Source: Aliivibrio sp. S3MY1 (GTDB lineage: Bacteria > Pseudomonadota > Gammaproteobacteria > Enterobacterales > Vibrionaceae). From it: a DNA stretch of 64,000 bases. The position numbers and the translations under genes are program-made. The number at the start of each line of letters is the position of its first letter. Position 1 is the first letter of the stretch. A model generated the notes under the pieces. That model did no database searches, was not told where the DNA came from, and was given only the letters and a program-made list of their open reading frames with translations. This document shows, one piece after another, positions 26,043-35,835 of this stretch. The stretch is from assembly GCF_028765575.1 (NCBI RefSeq), contig NZ_JARACO010000001.1, forward strand, positions 62,001-126,000. Direction: 5' to 3'.

Positions 26043-27680
26043 ATGCTCTTAGAACGAATTGAAGTCTCAGGATTTAGAGGTATTAAACGCTTATCCCTTT
26101 CATTTGAACAATTAACCACCTTAATTGGTGAAAACACGTGGGGGAAATCATCTTTACTTGATGCCTTATCCATTGCATTGCCTGTTTCAGGAGAGCTTCA
26201 CCAATTCACGTTAAAAGACTTTCATCAAGATCATTCTATCTCGTACACTCAAGATCAACATATCCAAATTATCATCAGTTGGAAAACCACTGAAAAAAAT
26301 GAACATCGAGCAGGACGCTACAGAAAACTATCCAGCCTTTGGCAACCCGACCCGTCTAACCATTGCCAACGGATCTATTATCGTATTAGTGCGACAAATA
26401 ATGACGACAAAATCACCTCATCAAGTACCTTTCTAGATAATGAAGGGAATGTGCTTCGATACCATAAAATTGAAAAATTAGTCACCGAATTAATCCAACT
26501 TCACCCTGTGATCCGCATCCGTGATTCTCGTCGACTAAGCCAAGAGGATGCTATTTCTCAACTTTCCAATGATCGTATTGAGCGAAGAATAAATAATACT
26601 TGCCGTCGTTTAATAAGCGCACCTGGTCAAGTCAACCGAGGGGAAATAAAAAGTGCCCTTCGCTCTATGCAATCACTTGTTGAACATTATTTTGCATTTC
26701 GAAATCATAAAAAACATACACCACACCGTATTCACGATGACCTCTTTTTTGGCCAAAAAACGGAAGGCGTTTCCTTATCCCAATTTATCAATCAAGATAA
26801 TACAAAACAGACAAAACTCTTGCTACTTGGCTTATTAAATACCTATTTACGTGCAAAAGGTCCTAATACGCTAAAAAAATCGGCAAGGCCGTTAATGATT
26901 ATTGAAGATCCAGAAGGGCGATTACACCCAACCCAACTTATTCAAGCATGGTCTTTACTTAATCATATACCTATGCAAAAGATCCTCACCACCAACAGCA
27001 GCGAGCTATTAAGCGCCGTTCCATTATGTTCAATTCGTCGCTTAGTGAGAGAGTCTGACTCAACTTCTAGCTATTCAGTCTCATCAACCTGTTTATCAAG
27101 AGATGATTTACGTCGCATCACTTTTCATATCCGTTTTCAAAGAACGAACGCTTTATTCGCGCGATGTTGGTTGTTAGTGGAAGGTGAAACGGAAGTCTGG
27201 TTGTTCAATGAAATGGCTCGAATGCTAGGTTATAACCTTGCTGCAGAAGGGGTGCAAATTATTGAGTTTGCTCAATCCGGATTAAAATCATTAATTAAAA
27301 TAGCCAAAGCGCTGCATATTGAATGGCACGTTGTAACCGATGGGGATCCCGCTGGTAAGAAATACGCATTTGCGGTGAAAAGTCAGTTAGATAATGAGCA
27401 CGAACGGCATCGGTTAACGGAATTACCTCATAAAGACATTGAGCATTACCTTTATCATCATGGATTTGCAAAACTATTCAAAAAACTTGCGAATATACCA
27501 AAAGATCAACATGTTACTCCTAAGAAAATTATCATTAAAACATTGAAAAAATACGCAAAACCCGATTTAGCGCTAGCTATCGTGCAACACAGTGAAGAGC
27601 AAGGCATTGATAGTATTCCATTATTATTGCGTTGGACGCTAAAACGAACCGTCACCATGGCAAAAGGTCAGGGTAACTAA
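26043..27680 (+). CDS. ybjD: YbjD-like OLD-family ATPase with TOPRIM domain
   Basis: The 545-aa protein resembles E. coli YbjD over its whole length. The N-terminal SMC/RecF-type ATPase has a Walker A-like GENTWGKSS (about 30-38), and IEDPEGRLHP is the Walker B/signature region. The C-terminal TOPRIM domain has LLVEGETEVW and TDGDPAGKKY with the metal-binding Glu and Asp residues. Relatives of the OLD class are nucleases; the role of YbjD is not established. The protein ends in ARG-type basic residues. It stands alone with a short intergenic promoter region and a terminator. Confidence 0.88.
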   Translation: MLLERIEVSGFRGIKRLSLSFEQLTTLIGENTWGKSSLLDALSIALPVSGELHQFTLKDFHQDHSISYTQDQHIQIIISWKTTEKNEHRAGRYRKLSSLWQPDPSNHCQRIYYRISATNNDDKITSSSTFLDNEGNVLRYHKIEKLVTELIQLHPVIRIRDSRRLSQEDAISQLSNDRIERRINNTCRRLISAPGQVNRGEIKSALRSMQSLVEHYFAFRNHKKHTPHRIHDDLFFGQKTEGVSLSQFINQDNTKQTKLLLLGLLNTYLRAKGPNTLKKSARPLMIIEDPEGRLHPTQLIQAWSLLNHIPMQKILTTNSSELLSAVPLCSIRRLVRESDSTSSYSVSSTCLSRDDLRRITFHIRFQRTNALFARCWLLVEGETEVWLFNEMARMLGYNLAAEGVQIIEFAQSGLKSLIKIAKALHIEWHVVTDGDPAGKKYAFAVKSQLDNEHERHRLTELPHKDIEHYLYHHGFAKLFKKLANIPKDQHVTPKKIIIKTLKKYAKPDLALAIVQHSEEQGIDSIPLLLRWTLKRTVTMAKGQGN

Positions 27681-27700
27681 TACGATAACGACTTCTACAC

Positions 27701-27738
27701 AAAAAAACGCCAGTCATTTTGAAGTGACTGGCGTTTTT
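27701..27738. terminator. Bidirectional terminator between ybjD and aroG
   Basis: ACGCCAGTCA / TGACTGGCGT with an eight-base loop, an A run on the left and a T run on the right, between the convergent genes. Confidence 0.88.
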
Positions 27739-27752
27739 ATTATTCTAATAAT

Positions 27753-28805
27753 TTATTTATTTCGACGAGCAGTCACGGCCTCTGCTAATTGACGAAGTAC
27801 GGTTTCAGTATCATCCCAACCAATACATGCATCGGTGATTGATTGACCATAAGTCACTGCTTTACCACTGACTAGGTCTTGACGACCTTCAACAAGGTGA
27901 CTCTCAATCATCACACCAAATACGGCCTCTTCACCACCCGAAATTTGACCACAAACATCATCAGCAACAATCATCTGACGTTTAAAGTCTTTTGAGCTAT
28001 TAGCATGACTAAAATCAATCATTACTTTTTCAGGTAATCCTGAAGCGGCTAATTGCTCTTTGACAGGCTTAACATGAGCAGCACTGTAGTTTGGCTCTTT
28101 ACCACCACGAAGGATGATATGGCAATCAGGGTTACCGGCTGTTTCAATAATGGCAGAGTGACCATATTTAGTTACTGACAAGAAATGGTGAGAAGAACCC
28201 GCCGAGCGGATTGCATCAGTGGCAATTTTAATGTTGCCATCTGTGCCGTTCTTAAAACCAACAGGACAAGAAAGACCTGAAGATAGCTCACGGTGAACCT
28301 GTGACTCGGTAGTACGTGCTCCGATAGCACCCCAGCTGATTAAGTCACCCATGTATTGTGGGGTGATCATATCTAGAAATTCACCAGCCGTTGGTAAGCC
28401 CATATCAGTAAGATCAAGCAGCAACTTACGTCCCATACGTAGACCATCATTTAATTTAAATGAATCATCCATATACGGATCATTGATTAACCCTTTCCAA
28501 CCAACAGTTGTACGTGGTTTTTCAAAATAGACACGCATAACAACTTCAAGGCGATCGCCTAACTCATCACGTAATGTTTTAAGTTTTGCACCATACTCTA
28601 AAGCCGCTTCGGTATCATGGATTGAACACGGACCGATAATAACAAGAAGACGATCATCATCACCTTGTAAAATATTGTGGATAGCTTGGCGAGATTCAAA
28701 TACGGTTTTTGCCGCAATCTCAGTCGCTGGGAATTTTTCTAATACAGCAACAGGCGGTAATAGTTCTTTTACTTTTTTAATTCTTACATCATCAGTTTGA
28801 TACAT
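27753..28805 (-). CDS. aroG: DAHP synthase, AroG type
   Basis: Condenses phosphoenolpyruvate with erythrose-4-phosphate in the first step of aromatic amino-acid synthesis. The 350 aa equal the length of E. coli AroG and most of the sequence agrees: LLVIIGPCSIHD, VMRVYFEKPRTTVGWKG, KNGTDG and IDFSHANSSK are the substrate and metal-binding parts. The N-terminal YQTDDVRIKKVKELLPP resembles the Phe-sensitive isoform, so I expect feedback by phenylalanine; this is inferred. I could not see a clear TyrR box in the upstream region. Confidence 0.93.
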   Translation of the reverse strand: MYQTDDVRIKKVKELLPPVAVLEKFPATEIAAKTVFESRQAIHNILQGDDDRLLVIIGPCSIHDTEAALEYGAKLKTLRDELGDRLEVVMRVYFEKPRTTVGWKGLINDPYMDDSFKLNDGLRMGRKLLLDLTDMGLPTAGEFLDMITPQYMGDLISWGAIGARTTESQVHRELSSGLSCPVGFKNGTDGNIKIATDAIRSAGSSHHFLSVTKYGHSAIIETAGNPDCHIILRGGKEPNYSAAHVKPVKEQLAASGLPEKVMIDFSHANSSKDFKRQMIVADDVCGQISGGEEAVFGVMIESHLVEGRQDLVSGKAVTYGQSITDACIGWDDTETVLRQLAEAVTARRNK

Positions 28806-29056
28806 TGCTCTCTTCCATTTATTTATGCAATTTATTGTTTATATATTGCATCTTTATTCTCCATACTGTTAACGTAACGTGTCTTTAACTGTTGTGCAAT
28901 GGTTAATTTAATATAAATTCCTTCTCAATAGAAATTTAACTATAAGCAGAGATATAAGCATCTTTTGGTTAAAATTAAACCACTCCATTAAGAATCACTT
29001 CTTTAGCTTTATGAATATGTTACAGTAAGTTTAGTTCTCGAATGCTAGGATGAATT
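28806..29056. promoter_or_regulatory. Divergent control region between aroG and the ABC operon
   Basis: These 251 AT-rich bases contain the promoters of both transcripts. I looked for TyrR, ArgR and Lrp-type palindromes and saw none I would defend. The ABC operon starts at GTG after a weak AGGATGAA site. Confidence 0.4.
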
Positions 29057-29803
29057 GTGACTAATAAAAATACAAATAAAGCCAATATCATTGATTTTAA
29101 AGCCGTGGATAAATACTACGGGCAATTTCATGCATTAAAAAACATTAACCTTTCTATAAATGAAGGAGAAAAAGTCGTTATCTGTGGTCCTTCTGGCTCA
29201 GGAAAATCCACTCTTATTCGCTGTATCAATGCCTTAGAATCTATTCAAGGTGGTACGCTTTCTCTCTTTGAACAACCACTCTCATCAAAGCAATTAATGA
29301 GTGGAAAAGTCGGCATGGTGTTTCAACACTTTAATTTATTCCCGCACTTAACCGTATTAGAAAACCTAACTCTGGCACCAATTAAAACATTAAAATTATC
29401 TAAAAAAGCAGCGACTGAGCGTGCTTTAATCTATTTAGAGCGCGTAAATATCGCAGAGCAAGCAGATAAATACCCTTCTCAACTTTCTGGTGGACAACAA
29501 CAACGAGTCGCGATCGCTCGATCTCTGTGTATGGAGCCTCAAATCCTGTTGTTTGATGAACCGACATCCGCACTTGATCCTGAAATGATCAGCGAAGTGT
29601 TAGATGTGATGTCTAATCTCGCTAAAGATGGCATGACCATGGTGTGTGTGACACATGAAATGGGGTTTGCTAAGAAAGTTGCCGATCGTGTGGTATTTAT
29701 GGATGAAGGTGAAATCCTTGAGATTGCTAAACCTGAGCCGTTTTTTAACAATCCACAACACCAACGTACTCAACAATTTTTAAACCAGATCTTAAGTTAC
29801 TAA
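29057..29803 (+). CDS. Polar amino-acid ABC transporter ATP-binding protein
   Basis: The 248-aa ATPase of a GlnQ/ArtP-type importer. Walker A (GPSGSGKST), the Q-loop ([11 protein letters not shown]), the signature LSGGQQQR, Walker B with [10 protein letters not shown] and the H-loop VTHEMGF are all intact. The start is GTG at 29057, after AGGATGAA. It is followed by a permease one base downstream. The substrate is probably a polar amino acid such as glutamate, aspartate or cystine, but the sequence does not decide which. Confidence 0.92.
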   Translation: MTNKNTNKANIIDFKAVDKYYGQFHALKNINLSINEGEKVVICGPSGSGKSTLIRCINALESIQGGTLSLFEQPLSSKQLMSGKVGMVFQHFNLFPHLTVLENLTLAPIKTLKLSKKAATERALIYLERVNIAEQADKYPSQLSGGQQQRVAIARSLCMEPQILLFDEPTSALDPEMISEVLDVMSNLAKDGMTMVCVTHEMGFAKKVADRVVFMDEGEILEIAKPEPFFNNPQHQRTQQFLNQILSY

Positions 29804-29804
29804 T

Positions 29805-30599
29805 ATGAATCGTTTAAAAACAATTTTAGCCCCGGTGTTATCTGCTCTGTTACAAATATCACTATTAGCGATTGCGCTCTATTGGATTTTAAACAGCGGC
29901 GCACAAGCCATGAATTATCAATGGCAGTGGGATCGGGTGCCTGATTTCATTTTCTTTTATGAAGATGGTGAATGGTTCCCCGCAGAACTGATGGATGGGC
30001 TCCTTGTCACCTTACATATTTCAGCCATTAGTGCCATTGCCACTCTAGCCATTGCACTGATCACCGCATTATTACGTCTTTCTGATTCCATCGTCGGTCG
30101 CAGTATTGCCACCTTATATATTGAGCTGATCCGTAATACGCCTTTATTAGTGCAAATTTATCTGCTTTATTTTGTCTTTGGTCCATTTTTAGGCTTAGAT
30201 AGATTCACAACTGCGGTTCTTGCTTTAGCTCTATTTCAAGGAGCCTATACCGCTGAGATTTTACGATCAGGCCTAATCAATTTACCAAAAGGACAATTTG
30301 AAGCCTGTAAAACATTAGGATTATCTGCGTTCAACAGCTATCGCTATATAGTATTACCCCAAGTGGTAAGAAAAACATTGCCTTCATTAACCAATGAATT
30401 AGTTTCTTTAGTCAAAAACTCTTCTATAGTCAGTGTGATGGCTATTTTTGACTTAACAACCGAAGGACGAAATATCGTCTCTGATACGGCAATGCCTTTT
30501 GAAATTTGGTTTACTGTCGCCGCTATCTATCTCATTATTACATTAACGCTTTCTGGGCTATCAGCTTGGTTAGAACATCGCATGCACAATGCATATTAA
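29805..30599 (+). CDS. Polar amino-acid ABC transporter permease
   Basis: The 264-aa inner-membrane permease has a long N-terminal part with a first helix, a periplasmic loop, and a core with the EAA loop (EACKTLGLSAFNSYRYIVLPQ) that docks with the ATPase. The family motif ELIRNTPLLVQIYLLYF is clear. It starts one base after the ATPase stop (taatatg). It probably forms a heterodimer with the second permease in the operon. Confidence 0.9.
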   Translation: MNRLKTILAPVLSALLQISLLAIALYWILNSGAQAMNYQWQWDRVPDFIFFYEDGEWFPAELMDGLLVTLHISAISAIATLAIALITALLRLSDSIVGRSIATLYIELIRNTPLLVQIYLLYFVFGPFLGLDRFTTAVLALALFQGAYTAEILRSGLINLPKGQFEACKTLGLSAFNSYRYIVLPQVVRKTLPSLTNELVSLVKNSSIVSVMAIFDLTTEGRNIVSDTAMPFEIWFTVAAIYLIITLTLSGLSAWLEHRMHNAY

Positions 30600-30614
30600 T
30601 GGAGAACCCCTCGC

Positions 30615-31424
30615 ATGAAGCAACTATTCACATCATTACTCAGCCTAAGCTTACTATTTAGTAGCTCGGTATTTTCAGCATCGTCATCAGACAGCACACC
30701 TAATCTTGATAAAATTCAAGACAGAGGAACGCTTAAAGTTGGTTTAAGTACTTTTGTTCCTTGGGCTATGCGAGACAAACAAGGTGAGCTGATTGGCTTT
30801 GAAGTCGATGTTGCAAAACGTTTAGCAAAAGACTCTGGCTTAAAAATTGAGTTCATCCCTACCGCTTGGGATGGCATTATCCCCTCTCTTATTTCAGGAA
30901 AATTCGATGTCATTATTGGTGGCTTAACCATTACTGACGATCGCTCAAAAAGCGTATTATTTACGGTTCCTTATTCGCATTCTGGCGTTCAAATTGCAGC
31001 CAACAAACAACTCACAGAGGGCTTTACTCGCGAGCAGTTTAATTCTCGTCGTGTAAAATTTGCTGCTCGTCGTGGTTCAATTACGGTTGCAGCGATTAAA
31101 GAACATTTTCCTAAAGCCAAAGTGCTTCAGTTTGATGATGATGCTCAAGCATTCCAAGAGGTATTAAATGGCAATGCTCATGCAGTAGCCGCGTCAACAC
31201 CAAAACCTGAGTTTGATAGTATCAAGCATGCTGATATCTTATATCTGCCTTTTAAAGAGCGTTTATCGCAAGGTAATGAAGCCTTTGCGGTTCGCCTTGG
31301 TGAAGAAGATAAAAAAGCTTACTTTGATGCCTGGATCCAAGCTCGTACGGCTGATGGTTGGCTAAAAGAGCGTTATGATTACTGGTTTACTAGCCTAGAT
31401 TGGCAAACACACACAGCGAACTAA
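30615..31424 (+). CDS. Amino-acid ABC transporter substrate-binding protein
   Basis: The 269-aa periplasmic solute-binding protein has a signal peptide (about 1-22, ending VFSA) and the family 3 fold: GTLKVGLSTFVPWAM, GFEVDVAKRLA and DVIIGGLTITDDRSKSVLFT. The carboxylate-binding Arg is in TDDRSK. There is no lipobox Cys, so it should be soluble in the periplasm. It is placed between the two permease genes, with ATG after GGAGAACC. Confidence 0.92.
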   Translation: MKQLFTSLLSLSLLFSSSVFSASSSDSTPNLDKIQDRGTLKVGLSTFVPWAMRDKQGELIGFEVDVAKRLAKDSGLKIEFIPTAWDGIIPSLISGKFDVIIGGLTITDDRSKSVLFTVPYSHSGVQIAANKQLTEGFTREQFNSRRVKFAARRGSITVAAIKEHFPKAKVLQFDDDAQAFQEVLNGNAHAVAASTPKPEFDSIKHADILYLPFKERLSQGNEAFAVRLGEEDKKAYFDAWIQARTADGWLKERYDYWFTSLDWQTHTAN

Positions 31425-31429
31425 TTACC

Positions 31430-32305
31430 ATGCAGCAAAGAGTTTCTTTAAAACTTAATCGATTAGATTGGATATTACTGACCATTGTCGCAAGCTTTAT
31501 CGTTTGGTTATACACAAAGGAAAGCGGTAGCCTTGTGTATCATTGGCAGTGGTCGCGTGCGTTAGAACTACTATTTACCTCTAAAGCAGATGGGTCACTG
31601 CCCTATTTCTTTGACGGGATATTTTCAACGCTGCGATTAACGTTTTGGGGAATGCTCTTTGCTATTTTGTTCGGGACTCTTCTTGGCTTAGGTCGTCGTT
31701 CAAATGTTGCTATGTTTAGAGCATTGTCCAATAGCTATATTCAGCTGATTCGCAATATTCCACCATTAGTGTTTATTTTCATTTTCTATTTCTTTATTGC
31801 AAACCAATTAGTGCCACTGTTTGGTTTGGAGTCTATACTCAGAGAGCACAATGGCCGTATTAATGATCTTCAATCATTCTTATTTGGCTCTGCCAATTTA
31901 TGGGAAAATTTAGTGGCGGGCGTTCTTTGTATCGGTATGATCTCAGCGGCCTATATTGGTGAAGTTGTGCGCTCTGGTTTAGATGCAATCCCACAAGGCC
32001 AACATGAAGCAGCCAAAAGTTTAGGGCTATCCACTTGGCACCGCTACCGCTATATTATTGCTCCGCAAGTATTTAAAGTGATTATTCCTTCTCTTGCTGG
32101 TCAATGTATCTCTTTAGTTAAAGACTCATCGATTATTTCATTGATTTCTATTCAAGAGTTAACGTTCGTTGGAACTGAAATTGCGAATTCAAGCGGTATG
32201 ATTTTTGAGGTATGGATAGTGGTCGCGTTTTGCTACTTTATTCTTTGTTTTACATTATCGCGCCTATTTGCTTATTGGGAACGTGATAAAACAGCTACCG
32301 AGTAA
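31430..32305 (+). CDS. Polar amino-acid ABC transporter permease
   Basis: Second permease, 291 aa, with the same EAA loop (EAAKSLGLSTWHRYRYIIAPQ) and ESSYIQLIRNIPPLVFI-type motif. A longer N-terminal helix-loop and an insertion near residue 130 distinguish it from the first permease. The frame stays open from a TTG at 31400 inside the preceding gene, but the ATG at 31430, five bases after that gene's stop, is the natural start. It completes a four-gene importer: ATPase, permease, binding protein, permease. Confidence 0.9.
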   Translation: MQQRVSLKLNRLDWILLTIVASFIVWLYTKESGSLVYHWQWSRALELLFTSKADGSLPYFFDGIFSTLRLTFWGMLFAILFGTLLGLGRRSNVAMFRALSNSYIQLIRNIPPLVFIFIFYFFIANQLVPLFGLESILREHNGRINDLQSFLFGSANLWENLVAGVLCIGMISAAYIGEVVRSGLDAIPQGQHEAAKSLGLSTWHRYRYIIAPQVFKVIIPSLAGQCISLVKDSSIISLISIQELTFVGTEIANSSGMIFEVWIVVAFCYFILCFTLSRLFAYWERDKTATE

Positions 32306-32321
32306 AAATAAACAGACAAAT

Positions 32322-32360
32322 AAAAAAGCAGTCTTACTATAAATAAGACTGCTTATCATT
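32322..32360. terminator. Terminator after the ABC operon
   Basis: AAGCAGTCTTA / TAAGACTGCTT with a seven-base loop, A run before and T-rich sequence after. It may act in both directions. Confidence 0.75.
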
Positions 32361-32404
32361 TAAATTCAGATAGTTAGATTACTGTCTAGTCTAAAATACA
32401 TACA

Positions 32405-33085
32405 CTAGTCGATTTTTTGAATCTCTTCTAATTTCTTAGTATTCAAAGTGAAGACTCGAAAGATAAAAATAGTATTCATCATAGAGAGCACAACTTCAGC
32501 AATAGAGAAAACGAACGACAACACAGAAGATTGTAGGCCTAATAAACCTAAACCGTACTCTAACGCCCACATTAACCCTGTCGTAAAACCAAAGATAATC
32601 ACAAGGCCTTTAAATAGGATCCAATAATTATCTTTCGTATCATGCCAACCTAGTTTAATGGCATCCATTGTTTTCTCTCTATAAAGAACACAATAAATTT
32701 CAGTGAATGAAAAACGAGCCATCAAATATAAACCAGGCAAAATTAAAGCAATAAAACCTGTTAATACGGCAAGACCTAAAATGATATTCATTAATACAAA
32801 CGAAAACCACGTTTTGGCAGGGATCTGATACAGCTGGCTAAATGGAACACGACGACCATCAAAAGAGTAAGCAATATAGTAGAGAATCGCCCCTTTATAG
32901 AAAGGATAGATCGTCAAAATAAACAGCATATAAAGTAAGAATTTACCTGAACCCTCTTCTTCATTAAAACTCAGTGCTATCCCATTTGTAATCAGTGCAA
33001 ACGGTAAAACCAGAATACAGAAAGCGACTAAATGCTTTTTGAAGTAATTGAAGCTATCCATCAATAAAACTGATAAGGCTGGCAT
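32405..33085 (-). CDS. YciC-like inner-membrane protein
   Basis: A 226-aa protein with about six hydrophobic helices and short loops. It resembles the YciC (UPF0259) group: an N-terminal SFNYFKKHL leading into helix 1, then a loop with PFSQLYQIPAKTWFSF and a long helix with LTGFIALILPGLYLMARF. The role is unknown. Single gene, minus strand, ending near the ABC terminator. Confidence 0.6.
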   Translation of the reverse strand: MPALSVLLMDSFNYFKKHLVAFCILVLPFALITNGIALSFNEEEGSGKFLLYMLFILTIYPFYKGAILYYIAYSFDGRRVPFSQLYQIPAKTWFSFVLMNIILGLAVLTGFIALILPGLYLMARFSFTEIYCVLYREKTMDAIKLGWHDTKDNYWILFKGLVIIFGFTTGLMWALEYGLGLLGLQSSVLSFVFSIAEVVLSMMNTIFIFRVFTLNTKKLEEIQKID

Positions 33086-33179
33086 TTCTTTTTCCCTAAA
33101 TATATGTATAAGTTATAGTTATCTACATATGAGGATAGCAAATAACAAACAAAGTAAGAAGTCGATTTTATCAGAGCCC

Positions 33180-34085
33180 CTAACGAATTATATGATGATC
33201 TTTAATCATTCGGATCCCTTCTCGACGAATACAGCTACTGATTGGGTTTTGATCCATACTCGCACGCCAAATAAATGAGAGTGTACGTTCCATGTTTAAC
33301 TCAGGAACATTCAAGGCAACTAACTCGCCTCGTTGAATATACTTAACGACATCTAAATATGGTAAACAGCTTAAATATTGGCCATTAGAAACTAATGTTC
33401 GTAGTACAGGTACGTATTCATACTCACGCCACACATCTAAATCGGGAATTTTGTCATAGATGGCACTATCAAAAATAGTTCTTGTACCTGCCCCATGCTC
33501 ACGTAATACCCATTTAGCTTGTTCTAACTGAGCTAAACTCACGGTGTCATGCTTAGCAAAGGGGTGGTGAGCAGCCGCAACAATAATTAAATGGTCTGTA
33601 CAAAATACTTCTTGATGAATCCGACTATCATCACAACGGCCTTCAATAATACCCAGTTCGTATTTGTAATTTAATACGCCATTAATGATCCCTGAGGTAT
33701 TTTTTACCCCTAAAGAAATACGTATTTCTGGAAAATCATTATCAATATTACTGATAAGGTTTGGAACCAAATGTTCAGCAGCCGTTTGACTCGCTCCTAG
33801 AGACAACTCACCACTGATTAAATGCTGATCATAAAAGCCTAATTCTATCTGCTGTGCGTCATGGATCAGTTTTTTCGCTTTAGGTCGAAGCCATACACCC
33901 CAATGGGTTAGCGCCATTCGCTTTCCATTTCGCTCAAATAGAGAACGCCCTAGCATTTTTTCTAATTGAGACAAAGACATACTGGTTGCTGATTGAGTTA
34001 ACGACAACATTTCAGCCGCTTGGCTAACACTTCCTGTTGTTGCTACTGCATCAAAAACGGCCAACTGCTTTAATGAATAACGCAT
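33180..34085 (-). CDS. LysR-type regulator, YeiE-like
   Basis: The 301-aa regulator has an N-terminal winged helix-turn-helix (SLKQLAVFDAVATTGSVSQA, TQSATSMSLSQLEKML) and a substrate-binding C-terminus. WVLREHGAGTRTIFD is a segment shared with E. coli YeiE and CysB-like proteins. It is divergent from the FocA-CBS gene, with 193 bases between them, and may regulate that gene and its own. The effector is unknown. Confidence 0.85.
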   Translation of the reverse strand: MRYSLKQLAVFDAVATTGSVSQAAEMLSLTQSATSMSLSQLEKMLGRSLFERNGKRMALTHWGVWLRPKAKKLIHDAQQIELGFYDQHLISGELSLGASQTAAEHLVPNLISNIDNDFPEIRISLGVKNTSGIINGVLNYKYELGIIEGRCDDSRIHQEVFCTDHLIIVAAAHHPFAKHDTVSLAQLEQAKWVLREHGAGTRTIFDSAIYDKIPDLDVWREYEYVPVLRTLVSNGQYLSCLPYLDVVKYIQRGELVALNVPELNMERTLSFIWRASMDQNPISSCIRREGIRMIKDHHIIR

Positions 34086-34278
34086 AACTATCTCTTTTAT
34101 AAGAATTTATTTTATAAGTAATCATACCATCTCAAGCACATCAAGAAAACTGATATAGAACTTAAAAACAATCAATTTTACCTCCCTTTGATTTCAACAT
34201 AATCTAAATGGGCTCAAGCAGAACAGGAATGAACACACAGCTAGAGCTTACTACTAACCAATAACTTAAGGAGGACAA

Positions 34279-35745
34279 ATGAGCGCTAACCTTAGTCCAA
34301 ATACTTCTGGACAATTTAATCCCAGTGAAATGATGGAGCAAGCGGCTTATTACGCCCTAGCTAAATCAAAGAAACCAACAAGCATGGTAATTGGCTTAGC
34401 TGTTATGGCTGGTGTTTTCATCGGGATCGCTTTCATTTTCTACATAACGGTGACTACTGGTAATACGCAAACAGGTTGGGGAATTAGTCGATTTGCTGGC
34501 GGTTTAGCATTTAGCTTAGGATTAATACTGGTTGTCATTGGTGGCGGAGAACTTTTTACCAGCTCTGTACTTTCAGCTATTGCTGTTGCAAATAAGCAAA
34601 TTAGCTTTGGAAAGATGCTAGGAATATGGGGAAAGGTTTACATCGGTAATTTTATCGGCGCAACCTTACTGCTTGCTTTAGTCGTTTCTGCTGGAATGTA
34701 TCAAAACGATGGTGGTCAATGGGGGTTAAACGCCCTAAACATTGCTCAACATAAATTACATCACCAACCATTAGAAGCTTTTGCTTTAGGTATTTTATGT
34801 AATTTATTGGTCTGTCTAGCCGTTTGGATGACGTTTTGCTCAACCAACATGTTAACTAAAGCTGTCATGGTTATCTTACCGGTTGCGATGTTTGTTAGCA
34901 GTGGTTTTGAGCACTGTGTTGCCAATATGTTTATGGTTCCATTAGGTATTGCGATTCAACAATTAGCTCCACCTGAATTTTGGTTGTCTGTTGATGCATC
35001 ACCTGAACAATACGCTGATTTAAATATTATTAACTTTATTACTGCCAATTTAATTCCGGTAACTTTTGGAAATATTGTCGGCGGAGCAGGACTGGTTGGT
35101 CTAGGTTATTGGGCAATATTCAGTCGCCCACAACTTAATGCAGTACCTAATTCACAAATTACTCCTCTTTTTACCGATTCAGACACAAAGGAAATCACTA
35201 ATATGAACGCGAACAAAACAGTAAATCAATTTATGGATATTAACGCTTACGTACTTCGCCCTGAAATGCCTGTTGAAATTGCATTAGACAACCTATTAGA
35301 TCGCCATCTTTCTGGTGCAATTGTTATCAATAACCATAATGAAGTGGTTGGTTTCTTTTCTGAGCACGATGTATTAGTTGAATTATGGTGTGAAGATTAC
35401 TTACCAGAACAAGGACGCACTGTTGCTGATTTAATGAAGACGGATATCACTAGTATTTCACCTAAAGATACCCTACTTCAACTAGCTGAATTTTACTCAA
35501 TTGATAAACCAACATTATACCCAACAACAGATATGGGCTATGCAACTAGCTACAGCACATTATCTGTTAATGACCGAGCTCGTGATATGCGAATTGCTAA
35601 ACCACGCATCTTACCGGTTATCGAAGACAATAAATTTGTTGGTATCGTAACTCGTGGAAATGTGGTTTGCCAATTACGTTCAATCTACGGTGAACGTATA
35701 CAAGCGGTAAACACTGAAGAAGAAGCCGCAGCTATCGTTGCATAA
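34279..35745 (+). CDS. FocA-type formate/nitrite channel fused to CBS domains
   Basis: A 488-aa protein. The first 285 residues form a FNT channel with about six helices, the conserved His in GFEHCVANMF (about 212) and other family parts (GGGELFTSSVLS, WMTFCSTNM). The C-terminus, after about residue 310, has two CBS motifs (MDINAYVLRPEMPVEIAL and ARDMRIAKPRILPVIEDN), expected to bind adenine nucleotides. FocA proteins usually end soon after the channel. There is an internal ATG at 35203 with AAAGGAAA in front, so a separate CBS protein might also be made. It starts at AAGGAGG-spaced ATG. Formate is the likely ion, but nitrite cannot be excluded. Confidence 0.88.
   Translation: MSANLSPNTSGQFNPSEMMEQAAYYALAKSKKPTSMVIGLAVMAGVFIGIAFIFYITVTTGNTQTGWGISRFAGGLAFSLGLILVVIGGGELFTSSVLSAIAVANKQISFGKMLGIWGKVYIGNFIGATLLLALVVSAGMYQNDGGQWGLNALNIAQHKLHHQPLEAFALGILCNLLVCLAVWMTFCSTNMLTKAVMVILPVAMFVSSGFEHCVANMFMVPLGIAIQQLAPPEFWLSVDASPEQYADLNIINFITANLIPVTFGNIVGGAGLVGLGYWAIFSRPQLNAVPNSQITPLFTDSDTKEITNMNANKTVNQFMDINAYVLRPEMPVEIALDNLLDRHLSGAIVINNHNEVVGFFSEHDVLVELWCEDYLPEQGRTVADLMKTDITSISPKDTLLQLAEFYSIDKPTLYPTTDMGYATSYSTLSVNDRARDMRIAKPRILPVIEDNKFVGIVTRGNVVCQLRSIYGERIQAVNTEEEAAAIVA
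35188..35205 (+). promoter_or_regulatory. Internal ribosome binding site and start in the focA-CBS gene
   Basis: AAGGAAA followed after eight bases by an in-frame ATG (35203). Translation here would yield a 180-aa CBS-only protein. This is an observation of spacing only. Confidence 0.4.
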
Positions 35746-35779
35746 GCATAGAATAAAAAATAACAACCCAATGAGTAAT

Positions 35780-35812
35780 AAAGGGGGCTTCTTAAAGTAG
35801 AAGCCCCCTTTA
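35780..35812. terminator. Terminator between focA-CBS and speG
   Basis: AAAGGGGGCTTCT / AGAAGCCCCCTTT, symmetrical and very GC-rich in the stem, between two convergent genes. Confidence 0.85.
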
Positions 35813-35835
35813 TGTATTTAAAATTTACATCACTA

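Noticed and set aside
28806..29056. TyrR-like boxes upstream of aroG
   Set aside because: Only partial half-sites are seen; none fits TGTAAA-N6-TTTACA well enough.
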